Below, one piece after another: positions 23,502 to 32,121 of a stretch of 64,000 nucleotides of DNA. The notes beneath the pieces were generated by a model. It made no database searches. It was not told where the DNA came from and worked only from the letters and a program-made list of their open reading frames with translations. Position 1 is the stretch's first letter. The number at the start of each line of letters is the position of its first letter. A program made the position numbers and the translations under genes. This DNA comes from Segniliparus rugosus ATCC BAA-974. Its GTDB lineage: Bacteria > Actinomycetota > Actinomycetes > Mycobacteriales > Mycobacteriaceae. The stretch is from positions 434,001 to 498,000 of the forward strand of contig NZ_KI391954.1 of NCBI RefSeq assembly GCF_000185725.2. Direction: 5' to 3'.

Positions 23502-24803
23502 ATGCCTGAAGTCCTCGCACGCGCCTGCGCCCCGATCCTGATGGCCCGACTTGCCGCGTCGGGTTTGCACCGAGAATACGTTGTCTATGAAAGGGGCGGA
23601 GTCTGGTGGTACGCGGGGGGGACGCTCGCGACGGCGAAACTCACGAGCGGTTCGCTGTCGCTCTCGCGCGCTGGGGAGCCGACGGTGTCCGAGCCGTGGT
23701 CCGGCGGCCCAGAAGCGGCGCTGGAGCGCGCCACGGCGTGGCTCCTCGAACACGCCGAGCGGGTGTTCGGCTGGGTCGCTTTCGAGTTCGGCGCGTACCG
23801 GCACGGACTCGCGGACCGGCTGCCGCCGGACGTGCCGCTCGCCACGTTGCTGGCCCCGGAGGTCCTGGTCAGGGTCGAAGGCGACGAGGTCGTCGTGGAG
23901 TCCGATGACGAGGCGGCCCGCGCGGCTGTGTCCCAGGCGCTGTCGGCCCCGCTGCCCGGAGCCGACCACGGGCCCACGCCGGTGGACGTGCGCCTTGACC
24001 CCTCCGACTATCGGGGCAGGGTCGCGCAGGCGGTCGCGGAAATCCAGCGCGGCGACTACCAGAAGGTCATCCTTTCCCGGCGGGTGGACCTCCCGTTCGA
24101 GGTGGACTTCCCGGCCAGCTACGAGCGGGCGCGCGAGCACAACACCCCGGCCCGCTCGTTCCTGCTCAACCTCGGCGGCATTCAGGCGCTGGGCTTTTCC
24201 CCCGAGATGGTCGCGGTCGTGGCCCCAGACGGCCTGGTGACCACCGAGCCGCTCGCGGGCACTCGCGCCTTCGGCAGGGGGGAGGACGCGGACCTCGCCG
24301 CCCGCCGGGACCTGGAGTCGGATCCGAAGGAGATCCACGAGCACGCGATTTCGGTGCGCGGATCGTTGCACGACCTCGCCGACGTGGTCGAGCCCGACAG
24401 CGCCGAGGTGGAGCGGTTCATGGTGGTGCGCGAGCGGGGCAGCGTGCAGCACCTCGCCTCCACAGTGCGGGGCAGGCTCACGGGCGAGCACGGCCGGATG
24501 GACGCCCTCGCGGCGTTGTTCCCCGCGGTCACCGCTTCGGGCCTGCCCAAGGCCGAAGGGGTGGAAGCCATCTTCCGCCTCGACGGCCCGTCTCGTGGCT
24601 TGTACTCCGGCTCGGTGTTCTCCGCCGGCCGGGACGGCAGTCTCGACGCGGCGCTGGTGCTCCGCGCGGTCTACCAGGAGGGCGGCCGTGCGTGGCTGCG
24701 CGCCGGCGCGGGCGTGATCGGCCAGTCCAGGCCCGAGCGCGAGTTCGAGGAGACCTGCGAGAAGCTCGCCTGCGTGGCGGAGCATCTCATCGCGAAGCAG
24801 TGA
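23502..24803 (+). CDS. mbtI: Salicylate synthase MbtI
   Basis: The enzyme converts chorismate via isochorismate to salicylate, the first step of mycobactin synthesis. The ATG at 23502 (GGAG 8 bases upstream) is preferred; another ATG at 23487 is possible. The 433 residues are chorismate-binding family throughout, with GFSPEMVAVV, TTEPLAGTRAFG, DPKEIHEHAISVRGS (the Glu-rich metal and substrate site) and the end GVIGQSRPEREFEETCEKL, which holds the Mg-binding glutamates. The AVTASGLPK segment is nearly that of M. tuberculosis MbtI. It is divergent from mbtH across the iron boxes, and its stop is 18 bases from that of the convergent GNAT gene. Confidence 0.95.
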   Translation: MPEVLARACAPILMARLAASGLHREYVVYERGGVWWYAGGTLATAKLTSGSLSLSRAGEPTVSEPWSGGPEAALERATAWLLEHAERVFGWVAFEFGAYRHGLADRLPPDVPLATLLAPEVLVRVEGDEVVVESDDEAARAAVSQALSAPLPGADHGPTPVDVRLDPSDYRGRVAQAVAEIQRGDYQKVILSRRVDLPFEVDFPASYERAREHNTPARSFLLNLGGIQALGFSPEMVAVVAPDGLVTTEPLAGTRAFGRGEDADLAARRDLESDPKEIHEHAISVRGSLHDLADVVEPDSAEVERFMVVRERGSVQHLASTVRGRLTGEHGRMDALAALFPAVTASGLPKAEGVEAIFRLDGPSRGLYSGSVFSAGRDGSLDAALVLRAVYQEGGRAWLRAGAGVIGQSRPEREFEETCEKLACVAEHLIAKQ

Positions 24804-24821
24804 CGCCGTCCGGCGCGCCGG

Positions 24822-25391
24822 TCATTCCCGGCGCATCGCCCACATCGACGGCCCGCCGAACGGCAGTTTGATCTCCGCGACCACCTGGAAGCCGAACCGC
24901 TCGTAGAGCGGGTTGTTCAGGATGTTCGAACTCTCCAGATAGGCCGGGCCCTCGATCTGGTCGAGCCGGTGCCGCAAGAGGGCCGACCCGAAGCCGCGCC
25001 CGGACGCCGTCGCGCCGATGGCGGCGAGGTACCAGTGCGGCTCTCGGGGGCGGTGGCGCATGACCGTGGCGGCGAATGCCCCGCCCCGGTACAGCCGGGC
25101 GCGCAGCGCGCCCATCAGGACGGGAACCGCGCGCAGCGTCTGCGTCAGCGGCGGGGTGAAGCCCGGCGGGTCCCAGAACGCGGCCCCGACGGCGACGCCG
25201 TCCTCGTAGAGCAGGTCGGAGCCTTCGTCCGCGCCGTGCATCGCCAGATCGAGCGCACGGAAGACCGCCTCGTCGCGTCTGGGGTCGGCGACGGTCCAAC
25301 GGATGACCGGATCGCGCGCGAACGCCGTCGCGAGCACGCGGTGCGCGGCTTTGCGGTTCGTCTTGCCGATCGGAAGGATGATTTGCGTCAC
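24822..25391 (-). CDS. GNAT-family N-acetyltransferase
   Basis: The 189-residue protein has the GNAT fold: a long N-terminal helix pair, the strands around WYLAAIGATASGRGFGSALL where the acetyl-CoA loop (Q/R-x-x-G-x-G/A pattern) is ASGRGFGS, and the final YERFGFQVVAEIKLP. It should acetylate an amine with acetyl-CoA. It lies at the end of the minus-strand mbtK-SIP-mbtA group, 36 bases after mbtA, and is convergent with mbtI. A role in siderophore tailoring or self-protection is possible but inferred from position only. Confidence 0.8.
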   Translation of the reverse strand: MTQIILPIGKTNRKAAHRVLATAFARDPVIRWTVADPRRDEAVFRALDLAMHGADEGSDLLYEDGVAVGAAFWDPPGFTPPLTQTLRAVPVLMGALRARLYRGGAFAATVMRHRPREPHWYLAAIGATASGRGFGSALLRHRLDQIEGPAYLESSNILNNPLYERFGFQVVAEIKLPFGGPSMWAMRRE

Positions 25392-25427
25392 GAGAGCCAG
25401 TCTATCGACGCGTCTCGCCTTTGGCGC

Positions 25428-26984
25428 TCACCGCAGCTGGGCCGCGATGGCGCGTTTGTCCACTTTCCCCACGGGGGTCATCGGCAGCGTCGGCAGCTGG
25501 AGCAGCATGTCCGGTTGTTTCTCGGCGGAGAGCCCTCGGGCGGCGAGGAACGCTCGCAGCCGGGGCAGGTCCAGAGGCCCGGACTCGCAAGCCCCCGTGC
25601 GCAGGACGACCGCCGCGCAGATCTTCTCGCCGAGGAACTCGTCCGGGCAGGGGACTGCCGCTGCGAGGTCGATCTCCGGATGGGCGTGCAGATGCTCCTC
25701 CACCTCTTCCGCGGAGATCGTCTCGCCGCCCCGGTTGATCACATCCTTGGCCCGCCCGACGACGACGAGGTGGCCGGAGGGCAGCCGCCTGGCGAGGTCG
25801 CCGCTGCGGTAGAAGCCGTCAGGGGCGAAGGCGCGCGCGTTCGCCTCCGGGGCGTTGTAGTAACCGGCGATCGTGTACGGGCCGCGCGTTTCGAGCTCGC
25901 CGACCTCGCCGTCGGGGACTTCTGCGCCGCTCTCGTCCATCAGGCGCACCTCGTCCTGGTCGGACATGGGGCGGCCTTGGGACTCGAAGACCAGCTCGTC
26001 GGGGTCGTCCGGCCGGGTGAAGCAGACCAGGCCCTCCGCCATGCCGAACACTTGCTGCAGGCCCATGCGCCCCGCGTTCGAGGCTCGGTCGAGGCCGAGG
26101 GCTGGCAGGATTTCCTTGGCTCGCTCGGCCTCGAGCTTCGCTCCGCCGACTTGCAGCAGCCGCAGCGAGCCCAGATCGGCGGGCTCCCACTCGGCGGCGC
26201 TCGCCCATAGCCCCGCCAGCGGCGGGGTGAGGGCGGTGACGGTGACGCGGTGCCGCTCGATGGCGGCGAACGCCGCCTCCGGGCTCGGATCGGCGGCGAA
26301 GACGACCGCGGAGCCGAGGCTCATGGCTCCGAGCGCTCCGGGGCAGGCGAGCGGGAAATTGTGTGCCACGGGCAGGGCGGCGAGGTACACGTCCGATTCG
26401 GAAAGCTCGCAGACCCGCGCGGCGGCGGACAGGTTGTACAGATAGTCCCGATGGGTGCGGGGGATGAGCTTGGGCAGCCCGGTGGTCCCGCCCGACACGA
26501 GCAGCAGGGCGGGGGAGTCCGGATCGAGCACGGGCTCGCTGACGTTCTTCGCGTACGCGCGGCCAGCCGCGAGGACGACGTCCGTGGTGAGGGCGCGGAC
26601 AGGGGGCGAGACCAGCTTGGCCATATGCCGGGTGGTCAGATGGGCGACGGCCCCGCAGACCCTGGTGAAATGCGCGAGTTCGGCATCGCGGTGCCCCGGC
26701 AGGCACATGACCGGCACGACGCCAGCCGTGAGTGCTCCGAACAGCGCGATGAGGAACTCAGGAGAGTTGGGGATCTGCAGGAGCGCTTTCTCTCCGGGCT
26801 CCAGGCCGAACGCGGCGAGGCCCATGGCGAACGACCGCGCCTCGTCTTCGAGTTCTCGGTAGGTGAGCGTCCGGTCGGCCTGCGCAACGGCGACGCGGTC
26901 CGGCCAACGCTCGGCGGCGCGGGTCAGGAGCGCGCCAAGGGCAATGGGCTCCGTATCGGCGTTTCCCGCCGTTGCCGGGCTCAC
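25428..26984 (-). CDS. mbtA: Salicyl-AMP ligase MbtA
   Basis: The enzyme activates salicylate with ATP and loads it on the aryl carrier of MbtB. The GTG at 26984 overlaps the stop of the siderophore-interacting protein gene and is chosen; longer frames run into that gene. The 518 residues have adenylation motifs LLLVSGGTTGLPKLIPRTHR (A3), QVFGMAEGLVCFTR (A5), YRSGDLARRLPSGHLVVVGR (A7-A8) and the C-terminal GKVDKRAIAAQL (catalytic Lys, A10). It resembles DhbE/EntE-type aryl acid ligases in having no attached carrier. In mycobacteria mbtA leads mbtB; here it is on the opposite strand with mbtK. Confidence 0.92.
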   Translation of the reverse strand: MSPATAGNADTEPIALGALLTRAAERWPDRVAVAQADRTLTYRELEDEARSFAMGLAAFGLEPGEKALLQIPNSPEFLIALFGALTAGVVPVMCLPGHRDAELAHFTRVCGAVAHLTTRHMAKLVSPPVRALTTDVVLAAGRAYAKNVSEPVLDPDSPALLLVSGGTTGLPKLIPRTHRDYLYNLSAAARVCELSESDVYLAALPVAHNFPLACPGALGAMSLGSAVVFAADPSPEAAFAAIERHRVTVTALTPPLAGLWASAAEWEPADLGSLRLLQVGGAKLEAERAKEILPALGLDRASNAGRMGLQQVFGMAEGLVCFTRPDDPDELVFESQGRPMSDQDEVRLMDESGAEVPDGEVGELETRGPYTIAGYYNAPEANARAFAPDGFYRSGDLARRLPSGHLVVVGRAKDVINRGGETISAEEVEEHLHAHPEIDLAAAVPCPDEFLGEKICAAVVLRTGACESGPLDLPRLRAFLAARGLSAEKQPDMLLQLPTLPMTPVGKVDKRAIAAQLR

Positions 26985-27784
26985 ATCGGCTCCGCTTTGC
27001 CGTACTTCCAGTACCCGACGAACGTCACCCTGCTCTTCGGCACGCCGGCGAGGTTCACCAGATGTCTGCGCAGCCCGGTCGGCAGACCGCTCTCGCCGAC
27101 CACGAACGTGTGGCTGTCCGCTGCGGGCGGTTTGGCGTGCTTCGCCTCGTGCAGGGCGAGTTCGCCCGGCCTGGCGTGCGGGTCTTTGCGCGGCAGCCAC
27201 GCCACCTCGACGTTCCCCAGCCCCTCGGGCAGCGGCTGGGCGTCCGCCGCGTCGGGAATCTCGATGAAGGCGCGGGTCGGCACCTGCGGCCTGTGGGTCT
27301 CCAGGATGCCCATGATCGCGGGCAGGCCCGACTCGTCGGCGACGAGCAACAGCTCGGAGCAGTCCTTTGGCGGGTTGTAGTAGCAGCCCTGGTCGAGTAT
27401 CCCGAGCGGGTCGCCGGGTTTCGCCCGGTTCGCCCATGCGCTGGCCGGGGTCGTGTCGCCGTGGGCGACCATGTCGATGTCGAGCTCTGGAGCCGCGCCG
27501 CCCCGGAACGCGCGCACGGTGTAGTTGCGCACCCTCGGTTTGTTCTTGCCCATGGCGAGGAACTGCGCGTACCAGAGATTCGACGCGGTGGTCGGCAGAC
27601 GAAGTTCGTTCTGCCCTTCGCGGGGGAAGAAGAGGCGGAACCATTGGTCCGCCCCGAGCGGGGCGAATTTCGCGAGGTCGGCTCCGCCGGCGGTGATGCG
27701 CCTGATGTTCGGGCTGATTTGCTCGTTGCGCAGCACTTCGAGCCGCAACACGTGCGGATTGGTCGGTTTGATCGGTTGATTCAT
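26981..27784 (-). CDS. Siderophore-interacting FAD-binding protein (ViuB/SIP family)
   Basis: The 267-residue protein starts at ATG 27784 with GGAG about 10 bases upstream. RVRNYTVRAF is the FAD-binding R-x-Y-T pattern of SIP proteins. It is followed by an NAD-type domain with LLLVADESGLPAIMGILE, HTFVVGESGLPTGLRRHL and a GYWKYGKAE end. SIP proteins reduce ferric siderophore with NAD(P)H in the cytoplasm to release iron. It overlaps mbtA by four bases and follows mbtK by five, so uptake, activation and acyl transfer are in one operon. In mycobacteria a related domain is fused to the IrtA transporter; no transporter gene is in this window. Confidence 0.9.
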   Translation of the reverse strand: MNQPIKPTNPHVLRLEVLRNEQISPNIRRITAGGADLAKFAPLGADQWFRLFFPREGQNELRLPTTASNLWYAQFLAMGKNKPRVRNYTVRAFRGGAAPELDIDMVAHGDTTPASAWANRAKPGDPLGILDQGCYYNPPKDCSELLLVADESGLPAIMGILETHRPQVPTRAFIEIPDAADAQPLPEGLGNVEVAWLPRKDPHARPGELALHEAKHAKPPAADSHTFVVGESGLPTGLRRHLVNLAGVPKSRVTFVGYWKYGKAEPM

Positions 27785-27789
27785 GGGGT

Positions 27790-28467
27790 TCAGTCTCCTT
27801 CGGCGAGGCGGGGCAGGTCTTCGGGGGTGCGTGGCAGGCAGTAGAGCGCGATGCGCCGTTCCGGGCGGACTTGATGCTCGCCGAGGAGGATCCAGCCGCA
27901 TTTCTCGAGCGCGCGGCGCATGGGCGCGTTCCGATGGTCCGGGTCGCAGATGAGGCGGCGGCAATAAGGCTCTGCCGCGAACACCTCGGCCGCCATCACT
28001 CCGATCCACCGGGACATGATGCCCCGCCCGATCAGCTCCGTTTCGCCCGTGGCGATGTGGAATCCGACGTCCCACGGGTCGGCGGGGTAGCAACGGGCGC
28101 ATTCGTCTTTCGCCACACGGTAGTACTCGATGTAGCCGACCGGGCGGACTCCGTCCTCCGGCCTGCCCGCGTCGGCCATGTCGTAGTCGAGCAGGTAGGG
28201 GCGCGAGTACGCCCCGGACAGCCGGGCCCGGCTGTCCGCGCGCCACCGCTCGGCGGGCCAGCTTTGCTCCCACGTTGCGGCGAGATGGGGCCGCGCCATC
28301 CATGCCGCGATCAGCTCGGGGTCGTCGCCCTCGGGGTCGACCAGCCGGAGGGAGTACGGCGGGGGGAGCTTCGGAGCCGCCGGGGCCGGAGCCTGGCGGA
28401 CCTGCTCCGAAAGATCGACGAGCTCGCGAGGGAGTGTGACGAGCGTCTCGGATCGAGGTGGCGGCAT
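27790..28467 (-). CDS. mbtK: Lysine N-acyltransferase MbtK
   Basis: The 225-residue protein starts at ATG 28467 behind AGGAGAACTCC. It belongs to the IucB/MbtK (Rv1347c) GNAT branch: AAWMARPHLAATWEQSWPAE near 77-96, the WDVGFHIATGETELIGRGIM acyl-CoA loop, and CRRLICDPDHRNAPMRRALE. It should transfer the fatty acyl chain to the N6-hydroxylysine of mycobactin. The Pro/Ala-rich first 40 residues are an unusual N-terminal extension. It is divergent from mbtB across IdeR-like boxes and leads mbtK-SIP-mbtA. Confidence 0.9.
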   Translation of the reverse strand: MPPPRSETLVTLPRELVDLSEQVRQAPAPAAPKLPPPYSLRLVDPEGDDPELIAAWMARPHLAATWEQSWPAERWRADSRARLSGAYSRPYLLDYDMADAGRPEDGVRPVGYIEYYRVAKDECARCYPADPWDVGFHIATGETELIGRGIMSRWIGVMAAEVFAAEPYCRRLICDPDHRNAPMRRALEKCGWILLGEHQVRPERRIALYCLPRTPEDLPRLAEGD

Positions 28468-28514
28468 GGAGTTCTCCTCTTAAGGATGTGCTGGTCGATG
28501 GCTGGTCCGGCAAG

Positions 28515-28550
28515 CTAAGTAAGGCTACCCAAACAAAACCAAGGCTACCC
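28515..28550. promoter_or_regulatory. IdeR-like boxes between mbtK and mbtB
   Basis: CTAAGTAAGGCTACCCAAA (28515-28533) matches the IdeR consensus at 14 of 19 positions. The decamer AAGGCTACCC occurs twice, at 28521 and 28541, exactly 20 bases apart. The place between the divergent starts suits shared iron control of both mbt operons. Confidence 0.6.
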
Positions 28551-28602
28551 TATGTTACGCTTTGGCTTCGACCCGCCCGCCAACGAAGCCGAAGGAGCAG
28601 AT

Positions 28603-31600
28603 GTGACCGAGCCGCCGATCGCCTTGGAGGACATTCGGGATCAGGTGGCTGGCTTGTTGGGGGTGCCAGCCGAATCGCTCGCGCAGGACGACGACCTCAT
28701 CTCGTTCGGCCTCGACTCGCTGCGCATGATGTCGCTCGCGGGCAGATGGCGCAAGCGCGGCTTCGCCGTCGGGTTCGCCGAGCTCGCCGCGAACCCGACC
28801 CTGCGGTGCTGGTGCGATATCCTGCGGGCCGCGCCAAGGCTTGAGACGCGGGCCGCGCCCGCCGCCCCCGAGCCGGAGGCGCAGGAGTCGGCCGAGCCGT
28901 TCCCGCTCGCCCCGATGCAGCACGCGCAATGGGTCGGCCGTGACGGCGGCCAGCGCCTCGGCGGCGTCGCCGCGCACCTGTACGTCGAGTTCGACGGTGC
29001 AGGATCGGGCGGAGCCGGGATCGACCCGGACCGGCTCGCCTCGGCTGTGGACCAGCTCGTCCGGCGTCATCCCATGCTTCGGGTCCAGGTCCTGCCCGAC
29101 GGCACGCAGCAGGTGCTGCCCAAGCCGAAACTCCAGATCTTCGAGGCTGTGGATCTGCGCGAAGCGGACGAGGACGAGGCGAGGCTCCGCCTCGCCGAGA
29201 TCCGCGAGGCGAAGAGCAGCCAGACCCTCGCGGTGCACGAGGGCCAAGTGATCGACGTCCTCCTCGTCTCGTTGCCGGGCGGGCGCAGCAGGCTGTGCCT
29301 GGATGTGGACATGATCGCGGCGGACGCGATGAGCTACCGCGTGCTCGTCGCCGATCTCGCCGCACTCTACCAGGGCGAATCCCTCGAAAAACCTCAGAAG
29401 GACTTTCGTCGGCACCTCGTCGAAAAGCTCGCGGCCTGCGATCCCGCCTCGGAGGCGGACCGGCTCTGGTGGGCCGGGCGGCTCGAGGAGCTGCCGTCGC
29501 CCCCGCAGCTGCCGGTCGTGGCCGAGGCGGACTACGCGCCGGACGCGCGCACCGTGCGCCACCATCATTGGCTCGCCCCCGAGCGCAAGGCCGCGCTGTA
29601 CGCCCGATGCCACGAGCACGGCGTCACCCCGGCGATGGCGCTCGCCTCGATCTTCGCCGCCGCGGTCGGGAACTGGTCGGCGAACCCGAAGTTCCTGCTG
29701 AACCTGCCCCTTTTCACCAGGGAAGAGACGGAAGCGGGCCTGGACAGGGTGGTCGGCGATTTCACCTCCTCGGTGATGCTCGGCGTTGACCTTTCCGCGC
29801 CTGCGACGGTCGGCGAGCGCGCCCACGAGGTGCAGCGCGCGTTCCACGAGGCGGCGGCGCACAGCGCGTACTCCGGCCTCTCGGTGCTGCGCGACCTCAG
29901 CCGCCTGCACGGCGAGCAGGTGCTCGCCAACGTGGTGTACACGAGCGCGATCGGCCTCGGCGAGCTTTTCGCGGACTCGGTGACCCAGACGTTCGGGAGC
30001 CCGGTCCACATCATCTCGCAAGGCCCGCAAGTGGCGCTCGACGCGCAGGTCACCGAGGTCTCCGGCGGGCTGCTGCTGAACTGGGACGTGCGCGAGCCGT
30101 ACTTGCGGCCTGGGGCGGCCGAGGCGATGTTCGCCTGGTACACCGCCGAGGTCGACCGGCTCGCGGACAACGCGGAGCAGTGGTCGCGGCCTTCTGGGGC
30201 CGGTGCGGCTTCCAAAGACCAGCGGGCGGCGCGCGATGCGCTGTTCGATCCTGGTCCGGCCCCGCAGGGCTCGGGCCAGACGCTGCACGGCGGTTTCTTC
30301 GAGTGCGCCGAGGAAAACCCCGACGCGGTCGCGGTGATCGCGCAGGACGGCACGACCACGAGCTACGGAAAGCTGCGCGAGCAGGCGCTCGCGGTCGCGG
30401 GCGCGCTCGTGGACTCCGGGGTCAAGCGCGGCGACGCGGTCGCTGTCGCCCTGCCCAAAGGCGCGGCGCAGGTGCCCGCCCTCCTCGGGATCCTCGCCGC
30501 TGGCGCGGCGTACGTGCCGGTCGGCGTGGACCAGCCGCCCGCCCGCCGTCAGCAGATGGCGCAGACGGCGGACGTGCGCGCGGTGATCGCCGCGGCCGAT
30601 GAGGACCTTGCCGCGCCCGGCGTGCCGGTCGTCGCGTTCGCCCGTGCGGCCGAGCATTGCCGTCCGCTTCCCCAGCCGGTGCCCGTCACCGGGGACGATC
30701 TCGCGTATGTGCTCTTCACCTCGGGTTCCACCGGTGTGCCCAAGGGAGTGGAGCTGCGGCACGGGGCCGCGATGAACACGCTGGAAGATTTGGTCTGGCG
30801 GTTCGAGATCGCCGAGAGCGACCGTTGTCTCTCGCTGGCGGCGCTGGAGTCGGATATGTCGGTCTTCGACGTCTTCGTTCCGCTCGGCGTCGGCGGCGCG
30901 GTCGTCGTCATCGACGAGTCCTCGCGCCGGGAGCCCGCGACGTGGGCGCGACTGGTGGAGCGGCATGCTGTCACCTGCGTCAACTGGATCCCCGGATGGC
31001 TCGACATCCTGCTCGACACGCCGTCTGGCGACCTCGGCTCGTTGCGCGTCGTCCTGCTCGGCGGGGATTGGGTGAGCGTGGATTTGCCGCGCAGGCTGCG
31101 CGAGCGCGCTCCGCGCTCCCGGTTCGCGGGGCTCGGCGGAGCCACGGAGACGGCCATTCACGCGTCCGTGTGCGAGGTCGACCAGCCGCAGGACGGCTGG
31201 CTCTCGGTGCCGTACGGCCGCCCGCTGCGCGGAATGCGCTGCCGCGTGGTGAACGCGCGGGGCGAGGATTGCCCGGACTGGGCGGTGGGCGAGATCTGGT
31301 TCGGCGGCCCCGGCATCGCCGAGGGCTACCGGGGCGATGCGGCTCGCACGGCGGAACGTTTCGTCCAGCACGAGGGGATGCGGTGGTACCGCACAGGCGA
31401 TCTCGGCAGGCATTGGCCGGGCGGCACCGTCGAGTTCGTCGGACGCGCGGACCATCGGGTCAAGATCAGCGGCTACCGGGTGGAGCTCGGCGAGGTGGAA
31501 TCCGCGCTGCGTCAGGCTCCTCGGGTGCTGCGCGCGGTGGCGTTGGCGCTCGGCGAGCCGACCGCCCGGATGGGAACTCGGATCGCGGCCGCTGTCGCGG

Positions 31601-32121
31601 GCGCTCCGGGCAACAGGCCCGACACGGACGAGGTGCTCGCCGCTCTGGCCCGGTCGATGCCGCAGCACATGGTTCCGACGCAGCTGCTCGTGCTCGAATC
31701 AATGCCGCTCACGGACAACGGGAAGCTCGACCGTGCGGCGGTGCGCAGGCTCTTGGAAGAAGCCGGGCCGACGCGGAGCCAGCGGGCCCCGCGCACCAAG
31801 CTCGAAGCGGCGCTCGTGCGCATCCTGCACGACGTGCTCGGCCGCGAGATCGGAGCGGAGGAGGACTTCTTCCGTTTCGGGGTCGACTCGATCTTCGCGA
31901 TCAAAGCGGTGGCGCGGATCCGCGACTGGCTCGATTCCCCGTCGGCGGCAGTCGCGGACTTCTTCGCCGCGCGCACGGTCGCAGGCTTGGCCCGACGGCT
32001 TGCGGAGAAGGACGGCGAGCCGGGGCGGCTCGAACAGGTCGCCGAGGTCTATCTCGAAGTAGCGGATCTGTCGGAGGACGAACTGCTGGCCCAGACCAAC
32101 GAAGAGGAGAGCTATGCCTGA
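28603..32121 (+). CDS. mbtB: Mycobactin NRPS MbtB: ArCP-Cy-A-PCP
   Basis: This NRPS joins salicylate to serine or threonine and cyclises it to the hydroxyphenyl-oxazoline. The GTG at 28603 with GAAGGAG at proper spacing is preferred; the frame opens at 28552. In 1172 residues the order is an aryl carrier (FGLDSLRMM, Ser39), a heterocyclisation domain (DMIAADAMS, the D-x4-D-x2-S motif, from Asp236), adenylation (FTSGSTGVPKG near 705, then FAGLGGATETAIHA and YRTGDLGRHWPGG) and a carrier (FGVDSIFAIK, Ser1096). Mycobacterial MbtB (about 1414 residues) also ends in a thioesterase; here it is missing and a separate thioesterase gene lies downstream. The stop overlaps the mbtE start. Confidence 0.93.
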   Translation: MTEPPIALEDIRDQVAGLLGVPAESLAQDDDLISFGLDSLRMMSLAGRWRKRGFAVGFAELAANPTLRCWCDILRAAPRLETRAAPAAPEPEAQESAEPFPLAPMQHAQWVGRDGGQRLGGVAAHLYVEFDGAGSGGAGIDPDRLASAVDQLVRRHPMLRVQVLPDGTQQVLPKPKLQIFEAVDLREADEDEARLRLAEIREAKSSQTLAVHEGQVIDVLLVSLPGGRSRLCLDVDMIAADAMSYRVLVADLAALYQGESLEKPQKDFRRHLVEKLAACDPASEADRLWWAGRLEELPSPPQLPVVAEADYAPDARTVRHHHWLAPERKAALYARCHEHGVTPAMALASIFAAAVGNWSANPKFLLNLPLFTREETEAGLDRVVGDFTSSVMLGVDLSAPATVGERAHEVQRAFHEAAAHSAYSGLSVLRDLSRLHGEQVLANVVYTSAIGLGELFADSVTQTFGSPVHIISQGPQVALDAQVTEVSGGLLLNWDVREPYLRPGAAEAMFAWYTAEVDRLADNAEQWSRPSGAGAASKDQRAARDALFDPGPAPQGSGQTLHGGFFECAEENPDAVAVIAQDGTTTSYGKLREQALAVAGALVDSGVKRGDAVAVALPKGAAQVPALLGILAAGAAYVPVGVDQPPARRQQMAQTADVRAVIAAADEDLAAPGVPVVAFARAAEHCRPLPQPVPVTGDDLAYVLFTSGSTGVPKGVELRHGAAMNTLEDLVWRFEIAESDRCLSLAALESDMSVFDVFVPLGVGGAVVVIDESSRREPATWARLVERHAVTCVNWIPGWLDILLDTPSGDLGSLRVVLLGGDWVSVDLPRRLRERAPRSRFAGLGGATETAIHASVCEVDQPQDGWLSVPYGRPLRGMRCRVVNARGEDCPDWAVGEIWFGGPGIAEGYRGDAARTAERFVQHEGMRWYRTGDLGRHWPGGTVEFVGRADHRVKISGYRVELGEVESALRQAPRVLRAVALALGEPTARMGTRIAAAVAGAPGNRPDTDEVLAALARSMPQHMVPTQLLVLESMPLTDNGKLDRAAVRRLLEEAGPTRSQRAPRTKLEAALVRILHDVLGREIGAEEDFFRFGVDSIFAIKAVARIRDWLDSPSAAVADFFAARTVAGLARRLAEKDGEPGRLEQVAEVYLEVADLSEDELLAQTNEEESYA

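Noticed and set aside
28555-31668. Minus-strand frame of 1037 codons opposite mbtB
   Set aside because: Arg/His/Pro-rich shadow; the plus frame has all NRPS motifs.
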